Below are positions 1 to 8,133 of a DNA stretch of 11,137 nt, piece after piece. Source of the stretch: Phycisphaerales bacterium. GTDB lineage: Bacteria > Planctomycetota > Phycisphaerae > Phycisphaerales > SM1A02. Below the pieces are notes generated by a model, which had not been told where the DNA came from, made no database searches, and was given only the letters and a program-made list of their open reading frames with translations. The translations under genes were made by a program, and so were the position numbers. The first letter of the stretch is position 1. Every line of letters begins with the position of its first letter. Where the stretch lies: the NCBI GenBank assembly GCA_022447165.1, contig JAKVBR010000045.1, forward strand, positions 1 through 11,137. The letters are read 5' to 3'.

Positions 1-2244
1 GAGCGATTTGGTTGGGACGCTTATAGGAGACTCATCAATATGTTTGGTGATGTTGTCATGGGTATGGACCATGAATCATTTGAACATGAGTTTTCAATTG
101 TCAAAAAGAAGCATGGGGTAAAACTCGATACTGATTTGTCTGCAGAAGGTCTGAAAGAAGTATGCGACCGATACAAGAAAGCGTACCGCAAACATGTCGG
201 TGAGGAATTCCCGCAAGATCCTACAAAACAGCTCACGCTTGCAGTTGAGGCAGTCTTTAAATCGTGGAATACATCAAGAGCGAAAAGTTACAGACAGATT
301 AACGACATCACTGGTTTGACAGGGACTGCAGTCAACGTTCAAGCCATGGTCTTTGGCAACATGGGCAGGTCCTCAGGCACAGGTGTTGCGTTTACGCGTA
401 ACCCTTCTACTGGCGTCGATAAGTTCTTCGGTGAGTTCTTAATTGATGCTCAAGGTGAAGATGTTGTTGCTGGTATCCGAACACCGAAACCAGTTTCGCA
501 AATGACACGCTGGAACAAACGCATCTTCAATGAACTCTTGAAGATTAAGAAAATCCTAGAGAAGCATTACCGCGACATGCAAGATATTGAGTTCACAATT
601 GAACGCGACAAACTGTGGATGCTCCAAACACGAACAGGTAAACGAACTGCTGCTGCTGCGGTCAAAATGGCTGTAGACATGGTAAAGAGTCGTTTGATTA
701 CGAGAGATGAAGCGCTGCTTCGCATTCCTGCAGGCGACCTCGTTCAACTACTCCTTCCAAGTTTCACAGCAAAATCAAAGAAGGGTGTGACGATGCTCAC
801 GAAGGGCTTGCCTGCGTCACCTGGTGCTTCAACTGGTACGCTTGCATTTAGTGCAGAAGACGCAGTTGCTCGTTCTGAAGCAGGCGAAAATGTCTTGCTC
901 GTTCGCAAAGAAACATCGCCAGAAGACATTGACGGAATGCATCACGCTGTTGGCATTTTGACTTCAACTGGTGGCATGACAAGTCATGCAGCAGTTGTCG
1001 CTCGTGGTTGGGGAAAATGTTGTGTTGCGGGTGCATCAGATTTGCATATCAACGCAGCCCGGAAATCAGTCACGATTCACGGAAAGACATATGGTGAAAA
1101 TGATGTGCTTTCTATAGATGGCGGAACAGGCGAAGTCATGCTTGGTAAAGTTGAACGACATGAGCCAAAACTCAGTGGTGATTTTGAAACCATAATGAAA
1201 TGGGCTGACCAAAAGCGCCGCATGAAAGTGCGTACAAATGCAGATACGCCCAAAGACGCAAAACGAGCAAGAGGATTTGGTGCAGAAGGTATCGGTCTCA
1301 CGAGAACAGAACACATGTTCTTTGAAGGCGACAGAATTCTTGCAATGCGGCAAATGATTCTCGCTGAAACCAAAGAATTGCGTGAAGAAGCGCTTGCTCG
1401 TCTCATGCCATATCAAAAAGATGATTTTGTGGGCATTTTCACCGCAATGAAAGGATGCCCAGTAACTGTTCGTCTTCTTGACCCACCACTGCACGAGTTC
1501 TTGCCACATGATGCAGCGGGGCAGAAAGAAGTTGCAAAAGCGATGGGCATTAAAGTCGCGACAGTCAAAAGGCGCGTTCAACAGTTACATGAGTTCAACC
1601 CGATGCTAGGACATCGCGGTTGCCGTCTTGCAGTGACGTATCCTGAGATTCTTGTGATGCAAGTCACAGCAATTGTTCAGGCAATGATTACATGTAAGAA
1701 AAAGCGAATTGACGCTAAACCAGAAATCATGATTCCACTTGTTGGCATTCAGGAAGAACTGAAGACGCTTCGCAAGTTGGTTGCTGACACGATTAAGGCG
1801 GTCATGAAGAAAGAACGTTACAAAGGTAAACTCAACATTCCAATTGGAACCATGATTGAGATACCACGGGCAGCAATCGTTTCCGAACAAATTGCTGAAG
1901 ATGCAGACTTCTTCAGTTTCGGAACGAATGACCTTACACAATTGACCTATGGCTTTAGTCGAGATGACATCAACTCGTTCTTGCCACACTATCTTGATGA
2001 TGCAATTCTTGAACGAGATCCATTCCAAACCATCGATGTTGATGGCGTTGGCGCGCTCGTGAAGCGTGGAGTCGAAGGTGGACGTCAAACGAAGAAGGGA
2101 TTGAAAATTGGCATTTGTGGTGAACATGGTGGTGATCCAAAGTCAGTCGAATTCTGCAATAGCGTTGGTCTTGATTATGTGAGTTGTTCGCCATTTAGAG
2201 TGCCAACGGCGCGTCTTGCAGCCGCTCAGGCAGAGCTGAGGTAA
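1..2244 (+). CDS. ppdK: Pyruvate, phosphate dikinase (5' end cut off by the window edge)
   Basis: This enzyme interconverts pyruvate + ATP + Pi with phosphoenolpyruvate + AMP + PPi in the cytoplasm, linking glycolysis and gluconeogenesis. The frame is open from base 1, and the codons before the first Met at 40 (ERFGWDAYRRLIN) match the conserved run-up to 'MFGDVVMG', so this Met is internal and not the start. The swivelling phosphohistidine domain carries GGMTSHAA with the phosphorylated His at 985-987. The C-terminal PEP/pyruvate TIM barrel carries RTEHMFF, FNPMLGHRGCR, GTMIEIPRAA and SFGTNDLTQ, and the catalytic Cys sits in GICGEHGG at 2116-2118. His and Cys are 377 codons apart, close to the spacing I recall for the Clostridium symbiosum enzyme (His455/Cys831). 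By that comparison about 126 N-terminal residues lie upstream. The C-terminus is complete. No break or missing catalytic residue is visible. A regulatory PDRP kinase gene is not seen. Confidence 0.97.
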   Translation, partial: ERFGWDAYRRLINMFGDVVMGMDHESFEHEFSIVKKKHGVKLDTDLSAEGLKEVCDRYKKAYRKHVGEEFPQDPTKQLTLAVEAVFKSWNTSRAKSYRQINDITGLTGTAVNVQAMVFGNMGRSSGTGVAFTRNPSTGVDKFFGEFLIDAQGEDVVAGIRTPKPVSQMTRWNKRIFNELLKIKKILEKHYRDMQDIEFTIERDKLWMLQTRTGKRTAAAAVKMAVDMVKSRLITRDEALLRIPAGDLVQLLLPSFTAKSKKGVTMLTKGLPASPGASTGTLAFSAEDAVARSEAGENVLLVRKETSPEDIDGMHHAVGILTSTGGMTSHAAVVARGWGKCCVAGASDLHINAARKSVTIHGKTYGENDVLSIDGGTGEVMLGKVERHEPKLSGDFETIMKWADQKRRMKVRTNADTPKDAKRARGFGAEGIGLTRTEHMFFEGDRILAMRQMILAETKELREEALARLMPYQKDDFVGIFTAMKGCPVTVRLLDPPLHEFLPHDAAGQKEVAKAMGIKVATVKRRVQQLHEFNPMLGHRGCRLAVTYPEILVMQVTAIVQAMITCKKKRIDAKPEIMIPLVGIQEELKTLRKLVADTIKAVMKKERYKGKLNIPIGTMIEIPRAAIVSEQIAEDADFFSFGTNDLTQLTYGFSRDDINSFLPHYLDDAILERDPFQTIDVDGVGALVKRGVEGGRQTKKGLKIGICGEHGGDPKSVEFCNSVGLDYVSCSPFRVPTARLAAAQAELR

Positions 2245-2248
2245 CACA

Positions 2249-2659
2249 ATGTCGACCATTTTCAAACAAATCATTGATGGCGACATTCCTTGTCACAAAG
2301 TGTTTGAAAATGAGCACGTCCTTGCTTTTCTAGATGTAGCCCCTTTAAGCAGGGGGCACACGCTAGTGATTCCAAAGGAAGAAGCCGCAACACTTGATGC
2401 CCTTTCTCCTGAATCAGGTGCTGCACTCGGTGAAGCGCTTGTTCATGTTGCAAAGGCAGTTTGTAAAGCAACTGGTGTTTCGGATTACAACGTACTCCAA
2501 AACAATGGCGCGAGCGCGCATCAAGCGGTGTTCCACGTTCACTTCCACATCATTCCGAAGTTTGAAAATAGCGGACTTGGAATTGAATGGAGTTCTGGCG
2601 AACTGAATGACGCTGAGGAAACTGCAGCGTCGATTCGTTTAGCAATTGAAACTGTATAG
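2249..2659 (+). CDS. HIT-family nucleotide-binding hydrolase (HinT-like)
   Basis: This is a 136-residue protein of the histidine-triad family, small cytoplasmic enzymes that hydrolyse nucleoside phosphoramidates, acyl-adenylates or dinucleoside polyphosphates. The N-terminus (STIFKQIIDGDIPCHKVFEN) and 'LAFLDVAPLSRGHTLVIPK' at residues 26-43 are typical of the HinT/PKCI branch. The catalytic triad motif HVHFHIIP lies at residues 96-103 with His96, His98 and His100. Length is normal for HinT. It starts 4 bases after the ppdK stop, with a GAGG ribosome-binding site at 2238-2241 inside the end of ppdK, so the two genes are probably co-transcribed. The exact substrate cannot be read from the sequence. 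HinT is the likeliest subgroup, but the symbol is left blank because other HIT branches look similar. Confidence 0.93.
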   Translation: MSTIFKQIIDGDIPCHKVFENEHVLAFLDVAPLSRGHTLVIPKEEAATLDALSPESGAALGEALVHVAKAVCKATGVSDYNVLQNNGASAHQAVFHVHFHIIPKFENSGLGIEWSSGELNDAEETAASIRLAIETV

Positions 2660-2685
2660 GTCACCATGCCGTATCATGTAATCAT

Positions 2686-5600
2686 ATGGCAGACAATCTT
2701 CATCCAACTGATTCAAGCGATGAGTTTGATCCAAATGCACAAACGCAGGATGATGCGACTGCAGATAAAGATTGGTTAAAGTCAAATGTAAACGTTCGCG
2801 GTGATGAGTGGATTGGTAAAACCATCGGGCAGTTTGAGATTATTCGGATCATTGGAACGGGTGGGATGGGAAATGTTTATGAGGCAAGACAAACTCATCC
2901 AAAGCGTGCAGTTGCGCTCAAGATTGTGAAGTCGGCGGCAGCAACGCCAGCAACTTTACAACGCTTTGAACTTGAAAGTGAAATGCTTGCACGGTTGCAG
3001 CATCCGAATATCGCTCAAGTGTATGACTCAGGACATCAACAACATGATGATACTCCTCTCCCATTTTTTGCGATGGAATATGTGCCCGGTTCAAAATCAA
3101 TTGTTGATTATGTTGAGCAAGAACACATCAGCCGAATCGGTCGCCTCGCATTGTTTTTGAGAGTTTGTGATGCAGTTCAATATGGTCATGGTCGCGGCGT
3201 TATTCACCGTGATTTGAAGCCCTCTAACATTCTGATTACAAACTCAGGGAGGCCTAAAGTCATCGATTTTGGTGTTGCGCTCATGACCGGTAGCGATGAT
3301 CCAGACCACTCATTAACGAAGCAAGGAAGATTTGTCGGCACACTCCAATGGTCAAGTCCTGAGCAATGTGGTGACGACCCACATGATGTTGATGTTCGTA
3401 CAGACGTCTATTCACTTGGCATGGTGCTCTACCACTTAATGGCCAATCAACTTCCCTATGATTTGAAAGGCGTTGCAGTTTATAAGGCGCCCCAAATTAT
3501 TCAAGAGACAATGCCTCCACCGTTGCAAAGCATCGACAATACTATTCCAATTGAAATTGAGCATATCGTTCAGAAAGCATTGAAAAAAGAACGGATTGAA
3601 CGATACGAAAGCGTTGCTGAATTGTCGCTCGACATTAGACGGTTCTTAAATGACCAGCCAATTCATGCAAAGCCGCCAACACGGATGCAGCGGATGCGAC
3701 TCTATGCAAAACGCAATCAACTCAAGTTTAGGGCTGGGCTGTTAGTCGTCATTGCGCTCATGGCGGGAATTGCAGGGTTGGTTTGGGGTTACTTTGAATC
3801 CGAAGCACGTCAAGAAGAAATGAAGGATCTGCTTGCTTCGGAATCTGAAGCAAGAGACACTGCAGAGTACAAAGCATATGTTGCAACAATTGGCACTGTA
3901 CAAGCAGCGATTGCGAATGAATCGTGGAAGATGGCAAGAAACCATCTTGACGACGCAGCACGCAAGTTCCGAGGGTGGGAATGGCATTTGTTGAAAGGCA
4001 TTACAGATCATTCTACGAAACAATGGCTTATCGGCGACAGGCCAACTTCACTCGCCGCTTCTGCGGTTTCAAACATCATTGCGATCTCATTTGAGGGTGG
4101 CAGAGTGCTGCTTATTGACGAACATAGTGAAATCATCTCTGACATTCAATTGCAAGTTAATGTTAGGACAGTTGAGTTTTCAAATGACGGTACGATTTGT
4201 TATCTCGGATTGTCTAACGGTCAAGTTGGCGTCGTCGATGTTGCAGGTGGTGCATTGCAATTCAAGGACGTGTCATCAAGTTCGATTGAATCAATCGCAT
4301 CGTTCCCAACTGGAGGATACGCCATTGGTCTTGCGAATGGAGACATTCAGATCTTTGATGAAGAACATACGCTTGTGACACAGTGGCGAACAGATAACGG
4401 AATGGTTATCGCCCTAGATTATCTCCCAGAGAAGTATCAACTGGGCATCGGCTTTGTGAATGGCACCGTGCAAGTGATGCATCTCGGTGAGTCCAAACTG
4501 CCAACACTACTGGGTTCACACAACGGCGTGGCTCACGCTGTAGCATTTGTAAGTGATGGAGCACTCGTTTCAGGTGGCGCAGACAACAAGATTAAAAAAT
4601 GGGATGTTTCAAGTGGGCTCATGATGAGTGAGCATGAATCGCATCAAGGCGATGTCATGGATATTGTTGCGAAAGATCATCTCTTCCTTTCTGCGGATGA
4701 CAAGGGGGAAATCAATATCTGGATAGATGCCCCAGTGAGTCATGTTGGGACTTTGCGTGGGCATGATGAAATGATTTGGTCTCTCGGTGCTCTCGAACAT
4801 CATTTCGTCTCCATTGGCAGAGATGGTGCAATTCGTTGGTGGAACACGCAAGGTCACGAATACGATGAACTTTACGCAACAGGTGGAATGCCTACTTCAG
4901 ACATTGCATTTGTTTGGAATAATGTTCTCGCTGTCACAAGTGAATATAGCAATCAACTGCAACTCATCAATATTGCAACGGGAGATGAAGCGCTTGTTTC
5001 TTCTGATTCAAAAGAAGCGCTTTCTTTAGTCGAGTTTGTGCACACAACCTCTAGCGTCGTTACCGCAGATGTCCATGGAGTCATCAAACTCTGGGATGCA
5101 GATTCATTAAAGTTCACTGAGACAATTGGTGATTGCAAATCACAGGTTTCGTCATTATGTGTTTCACCATTTGGGAAATATGTTATTGCGGGCACATTTA
5201 ATGGCGACCTCTTCATCTGGGATGTGCGGAATAATGAACTTGTTCAGCAACTTCATCTAAGCCATGGTTTTCCCTTAGCAATGACATTTGGAGCTGACAA
5301 GGAAGCGTTTTATGTTTCAACTAGTGATGGTGGAGTGAGTGCGTATCAAACGAGCAGTGGCATTGCTCTTTGGAATCTCATCGGCAACGGGATTGATGTC
5401 GTTGCAATGGGGTATGAGCCGACAATAGCCTGCATCATTACCGCATCTGCAAGTCATGTCGTTCAAGTGCTCAATGCATCGACAGGAATGCTTGTCGATT
5501 CAAGTAGCGCAAGTGGAAGCGGCTTGAGAGATCTTGTTGTCTTCCCTGATGGTAAGCGCTTCGCAACAGTGCGAAGTGATGGAACAATTGGGGTTTGGTC

Positions 5601-5763
5601 TATTGACCAACTTGGTTTGGTTGCAGCAATTCCATCAAATGAAACACTCGAGAAAATTACTGTTTCAACTGATGGGCATCGAGTTGCAGTGAGCGGTGAA
5701 AGTGACACAATACTTGTGCTCGATGGAATAGCGAAGACCTCTCGTAAAACTGGAACAAGATGA
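2686..5763 (+). CDS. Membrane-anchored Ser/Thr protein kinase with C-terminal WD40-type beta-propellers
   Basis: This 1025-residue protein has an acidic N-terminal tail (1-40), a Hanks-type kinase domain (about 48-322), one predicted membrane helix (about 347-369), a charged linker with the RGWEW signature (429-433) and about 575 residues of WD40-like repeats. Kinase motifs are complete: glycine loop GTGGMGNVY (57-65), Lys79 in VALK, probable C-helix Glu97, HRDLKPSN (174-181, catalytic Asp176), DFG (194-196), SPE in place of APE (224-226) and RTDVYSLG (238-245). It should be an active kinase. Clear repeats end in IKKWD, INIWI, IRWWN, IKLWD, LFIWD and IGVWS. The repeat region is long enough for two seven-bladed propellers. 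The single helix implies that kinase and propellers lie on opposite sides of the membrane. This architecture is abundant in Planctomycetota. No good Shine-Dalgarno precedes the ATG at 2686, and the start fits just before the domain. Its stop overlaps the nadC start. Ligand and targets are unknown. Confidence 0.95.
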   Translation: MADNLHPTDSSDEFDPNAQTQDDATADKDWLKSNVNVRGDEWIGKTIGQFEIIRIIGTGGMGNVYEARQTHPKRAVALKIVKSAAATPATLQRFELESEMLARLQHPNIAQVYDSGHQQHDDTPLPFFAMEYVPGSKSIVDYVEQEHISRIGRLALFLRVCDAVQYGHGRGVIHRDLKPSNILITNSGRPKVIDFGVALMTGSDDPDHSLTKQGRFVGTLQWSSPEQCGDDPHDVDVRTDVYSLGMVLYHLMANQLPYDLKGVAVYKAPQIIQETMPPPLQSIDNTIPIEIEHIVQKALKKERIERYESVAELSLDIRRFLNDQPIHAKPPTRMQRMRLYAKRNQLKFRAGLLVVIALMAGIAGLVWGYFESEARQEEMKDLLASESEARDTAEYKAYVATIGTVQAAIANESWKMARNHLDDAARKFRGWEWHLLKGITDHSTKQWLIGDRPTSLAASAVSNIIAISFEGGRVLLIDEHSEIISDIQLQVNVRTVEFSNDGTICYLGLSNGQVGVVDVAGGALQFKDVSSSSIESIASFPTGGYAIGLANGDIQIFDEEHTLVTQWRTDNGMVIALDYLPEKYQLGIGFVNGTVQVMHLGESKLPTLLGSHNGVAHAVAFVSDGALVSGGADNKIKKWDVSSGLMMSEHESHQGDVMDIVAKDHLFLSADDKGEINIWIDAPVSHVGTLRGHDEMIWSLGALEHHFVSIGRDGAIRWWNTQGHEYDELYATGGMPTSDIAFVWNNVLAVTSEYSNQLQLINIATGDEALVSSDSKEALSLVEFVHTTSSVVTADVHGVIKLWDADSLKFTETIGDCKSQVSSLCVSPFGKYVIAGTFNGDLFIWDVRNNELVQQLHLSHGFPLAMTFGADKEAFYVSTSDGGVSAYQTSSGIALWNLIGNGIDVVAMGYEPTIACIITASASHVVQVLNASTGMLVDSSSASGSGLRDLVVFPDGKRFATVRSDGTIGVWSIDQLGLVAAIPSNETLEKITVSTDGHRVAVSGESDTILVLDGIAKTSRKTGTR

Positions 5764-6641
5764 CGACATCAATAACCGATTTCAGAAATGACCTCATGCC
5801 AGATGAAGCAATCATTGAGTTGTTTCATCGGTGTTTCGATGAAGATGGATTGCAACTTGCAGATGTCACAACAGAGTCAATCATTGATGTTGATGCTTCG
5901 CTTACATGCGATGTTTCACTGCGTGAGCCGGGAGTCCTTGCAGGATTAGCACTACTCACTACTGGTTTGTCTCTCATTGATGATGTTGAGTTGGAATTGT
6001 TAAATCAAGATGGTGCGTTTAGCGAGCCCTCGGCGGTCGCAGTGTTGAGTGGTAATCATCGTTCAATCCTAGCAGTCGAGCGAACAATACTGAACATTCT
6101 TGGGTATGTGTCAGGCATTGCAACTCGCACACATCACTTTGTTGAACTTGTTGCTGGGACAGAATGCAAAATATGCGACACTCGAAAGACGACGCCATCA
6201 TTAAGAATGCTTGATAAGTATGCAGTTTCATGTGGGGGCGGGACGTTGCACAGATTGGGCTTGCATGATGCAGTGCTCTACAAGGACAATCATCTTGCAG
6301 GGCTTTCTAACATCAAAGAAGAACTCGCGAGTGCAATTGCAAAAGTACGCGGGAAACAGATTTCATTTGTCGAAGTCGAAGTTGATACGCTTGAGCAATT
6401 CAAGGAAGTGGTAGAGTTAGATGTAGACATCATTTTGCTCGACAACATGTCAACTGAATTGATGGGTGAAGCAGTTGCCATGCGTAACGCTTCTGAACGC
6501 AATCCTCTTTTGGAAGCATCGGGGGGGGTAAACGCAGAAACGGTAAGGAGCATTGCTGAAACTGGGGTTGATCGCATCGCAATTGGCGGACTAACACATC
6601 AATCAACGTGGCTGGATTTTGGTTTGGACGTGCGTCAATGA
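5760..6641 (+). CDS. nadC: Nicotinate-nucleotide pyrophosphorylase (quinolinate phosphoribosyltransferase)
   Basis: NadC converts quinolinate and PRPP to nicotinate mononucleotide, CO2 and PPi in de novo NAD synthesis. The 293-residue protein has the usual length and two-domain layout. The N-terminal domain contains REPGVLAGLAL (55-65). The barrel holds ERTILNILGYVSGIATRT (107-124), the substrate-binding DTRKTTPSLR (140-149), DKYAVSCGGGTLHR (152-165), YKDNH (174-178), LLDNM (226-230) and the phosphate-binding EASGGV (252-257). All expected active-site motifs are present. The ATG at 5760 overlaps the kinase stop (ATGA), and the gene ends in an ATGA overlap with the biotin ligase, so it is probably translated by coupling. 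nadA and nadB are not in the window. An eight-G run at 6521-6528 encodes part of the phosphate-binding loop (see findings). Confidence 0.97.
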   Translation: MTTSITDFRNDLMPDEAIIELFHRCFDEDGLQLADVTTESIIDVDASLTCDVSLREPGVLAGLALLTTGLSLIDDVELELLNQDGAFSEPSAVAVLSGNHRSILAVERTILNILGYVSGIATRTHHFVELVAGTECKICDTRKTTPSLRMLDKYAVSCGGGTLHRLGLHDAVLYKDNHLAGLSNIKEELASAIAKVRGKQISFVEVEVDTLEQFKEVVELDVDIILLDNMSTELMGEAVAMRNASERNPLLEASGGVNAETVRSIAETGVDRIAIGGLTHQSTWLDFGLDVRQ

Positions 6642-7342
6642 ATGAACGCGACGCTTGGGAAAAGCAACTTGAGTGTGATGGGAGAGTGCTCGTCTTTGAA
6701 GAAGCGACTTCAACCCAAGATGCGGCGATTGCTGGCGGTCTCATAGGCGGAGATGTTTGTACAGCAATTAGGCAAACAGCAGGCAGGGGACGAAGGGGAA
6801 ACACTTGGGATGCGACCGGCGGGGTTGCGCTGACAGTGGTGCTCGATGCAAGCACTCCAATGTTGCCAATTGCAGTTGGTGCTGCACTTGCTGCGTCGCT
6901 CAACAACGCTTTGCCAAGAGTCCAAGTTGGCATCAAGTGGCCAAATGACATCATCGTTGAGGGTCGGAAACTCGCAGGGATTTTGATCGAGGAGCGAGGT
7001 GGACGATGCCTCGTTGGTGTTGGGCTGAACGTCTTAGAGCCGCCAGTGACGGACCAAAAGACCATCTGTTTGATTGAATGTGGATTCAGTGGAGACCGAG
7101 TTAAAGCAGCGCAACTCGTTATAAATAGTGTATTTACGGCAGTTTCAATGAGCGAGCGTAAGGCCATTGAAACATGGAAAAACCGAGATACACTCATCGG
7201 GACAACCCAAACAATTTCATCCAAAGGACAGAAGCACACTGGACTCGTCATTGATATCGTGCCTGGTAACCATTTACTCCTTCAAACAAAGCAGGAGATT
7301 GTCACATTAGAAGCAGACCAATCGACCGTCTGCATGCCCTAA
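6638..7342 (+). CDS. birA: Biotin--[acetyl-CoA-carboxylase] ligase, short form without DNA-binding domain
   Basis: This ligase activates biotin with ATP and attaches it to the lysine of biotin carboxyl carrier domains. The 234-residue protein shows STQDAA (25-30), the biotinyl-AMP loop AGRGRRGNTW (48-57), KWPNDIIVEGRKLAGILIE (100-118) and LVGVGLNV (125-132). A short C-terminal domain follows (about 185-234). There is no N-terminal helix-turn-helix, so it is a group I ligase and should not act as a repressor of biotin genes. I chose the ATG at 6638 because it forms an ATGA overlap with the nadC stop, as at three other junctions here, and because the ten residues added by the upstream ATG at 6608 lie in the nadC coding region and match nothing in the family. 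No biotin-dependent carboxylase gene is in the window. Confidence 0.93.
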   Translation: MNERDAWEKQLECDGRVLVFEEATSTQDAAIAGGLIGGDVCTAIRQTAGRGRRGNTWDATGGVALTVVLDASTPMLPIAVGAALAASLNNALPRVQVGIKWPNDIIVEGRKLAGILIEERGGRCLVGVGLNVLEPPVTDQKTICLIECGFSGDRVKAAQLVINSVFTAVSMSERKAIETWKNRDTLIGTTQTISSKGQKHTGLVIDIVPGNHLLLQTKQEIVTLEADQSTVCMP

Positions 7343-7378
7343 GTGCATCCCTTGCTATGGTAGGATATGTGCCACCTC

Positions 7379-7801
7379 ATGGAAACGAGCGAAGCAGCAG
7401 CATATACATGGACCTGTAATCCATCTGACACACACCCCGTAAGACGAGTTTTTGCATGGGGTTGCGTTCTTTTGTTTGGCTCTTCTATTATCATGTCAAA
7501 TGCCATCCTCGGCGTGGCACTTACAGCGGTGTTGATTGCTTCCATTGCCACGTTCTTGTTTAAGTCAAAGTTCACCATTGACCAATCTGGCATAACGGCG
7601 AGTTATCCACTGCGAAAGAAGTTTTATGAGTGGTCGCAGATTCGCCGTCTCAAAATTTTCCAACATTCTGCGTATATTTTTAAACGAAAAAAACCGTCCA
7701 ATCTTGATGGCTGGACCGGTCTGGCGTTGTTTTTTGACAGCAACAGAGACGAGATTGTGAAGCACCTGAATGAATATCTATCTGAGGATGTTGCTCGATG
7801 A
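7379..7801 (+). CDS. Small membrane protein with a probable PH-like domain, function unknown
   Basis: I do not recognise a named gene. The 140-residue product has a polar N-terminus (1-22), two adjacent hydrophobic helices (about 24-40 and 42-61) likely forming a membrane hairpin, and a soluble C-terminal half. The stretch FTIDQSGITASYPL...FYEWSQIRRLKI (65-92) resembles bacterial PH-like domains, where a beta-strand pair is followed by a Trp-Ser/Asp-x-Ile turn. A basic patch (FKRKKPS, 101-107) follows. Start choice is uncertain: ATG 7367 is in frame, but its only nearby AGGA (7362-7365) is one base away, whereas it sits 13 bases before ATG 7379, which is loose but usable. The gene follows birA after 36 bases and ends in an ATGA overlap with the next gene, which suggests a shared operon with the MutL-like gene downstream. 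Confidence 0.8.
   Translation: METSEAAAYTWTCNPSDTHPVRRVFAWGCVLLFGSSIIMSNAILGVALTAVLIASIATFLFKSKFTIDQSGITASYPLRKKFYEWSQIRRLKIFQHSAYIFKRKKPSNLDGWTGLALFFDSNRDEIVKHLNEYLSEDVAR
7784..7788 (+). promoter_or_regulatory. Ribosome-binding site for the gene starting at 7798
   Basis: GAGGA lies nine bases before the ATG at 7798, inside the end of the preceding gene. It supports this start and shows that the ATGA overlap gene can also recruit ribosomes directly. Confidence 0.6.
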
Positions 7802-8133
7802 AAAAAGGGTGGTTAAAAGACGCATTTCATGTTGATACAGAATCAACGATTGAGCCAACTGAGCAACAAAAAAATGCCCTCGATGCACTCTGTCAGGGTA
7901 TCATTCGTCGCGGGTTAACCACGCCCGCAATTATTGGTGTAGAAATGGGTCGACCACTGAATTTCGTGGGTTCACAAACGATGCATTTTTTCACTCCACT
8001 GATTAGCGCATTTGTGCCAACAGATCAGTGGACAGCAGTCGCTGAGTTTTTAGAACATCGCGGTTCAGTCGATTGGATTCGGAACCGCATCGAAGAGTTA
8101 GAGAGTGAAATGGACGAGAGCCCAAACACATGA
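7798..8133 (+). CDS. Conserved-looking 111-residue protein of unknown function
   Basis: The product is small, soluble and has no signal peptide or membrane helix. The middle (about 31-67) reads as a conserved core: GIIRRGLTTPAIIGVEMGRP, then LNFVGSQTMHFFTPLIS, followed by an acidic helical tail (VAEFLEHRG, then IRNRIEELESE). From memory, proteins with 'PAI..(L/V)E..(K/R)PL.F(V/I)GSQ..(V/F)F..P' occur as short uncharacterised genes in several bacterial phyla, but I cannot name a family. The gene overlaps its upstream neighbour by ATGA (7798-7801) and the MutL-like gene downstream by ATGA (8130-8133), so its product is probably made in step with both. That context suggests a part in the same process, which is inference only. 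Confidence 0.85.
   Translation: MKKGWLKDAFHVDTESTIEPTEQQKNALDALCQGIIRRGLTTPAIIGVEMGRPLNFVGSQTMHFFTPLISAFVPTDQWTAVAEFLEHRGSVDWIRNRIEELESEMDESPNT

Noticed and set aside
1066..1581. 171-residue open frame on the minus strand opposite ppdK
   Set aside because: Overlaps conserved ppdK coding sequence; its Phe/Cys/His-rich translation is typical of an antisense shadow.
2646..2685. Possible promoter before the kinase gene (TTGAAA, then TATCAT)
   Set aside because: The spacing is about 20 bases, the match is weak, and the sequence partly encodes the end of the HIT protein. Not enough to call.
2666..2785. Short open frame starting at ATG 2666
   Set aside because: About 38 codons, overlapping the kinase gene in another frame, with no ribosome-binding site or recognisable product.
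6608..6637. Upstream in-frame ATG for the biotin ligase
   Set aside because: It lies inside nadC, and ATG 6638 makes the same ATGA overlap seen at three other junctions and fits the family start better.
6430..7251. 273-residue open frame on the minus strand opposite birA
   Set aside because: Fully overlaps nadC and birA, both with complete family motifs; the translation is Ser/Pro-rich without recognisable domains and looks like a shadow frame.
7367..7378. ATG 7367 as start of the small membrane protein
   Set aside because: The only AGGA is one base upstream, too close to work; 7379 has a more usable spacing. The choice stays uncertain.
7343..7378. Possible terminator between birA and the next gene
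   Set aside because: No stable inverted repeat with a following T run is visible in these 36 bases.
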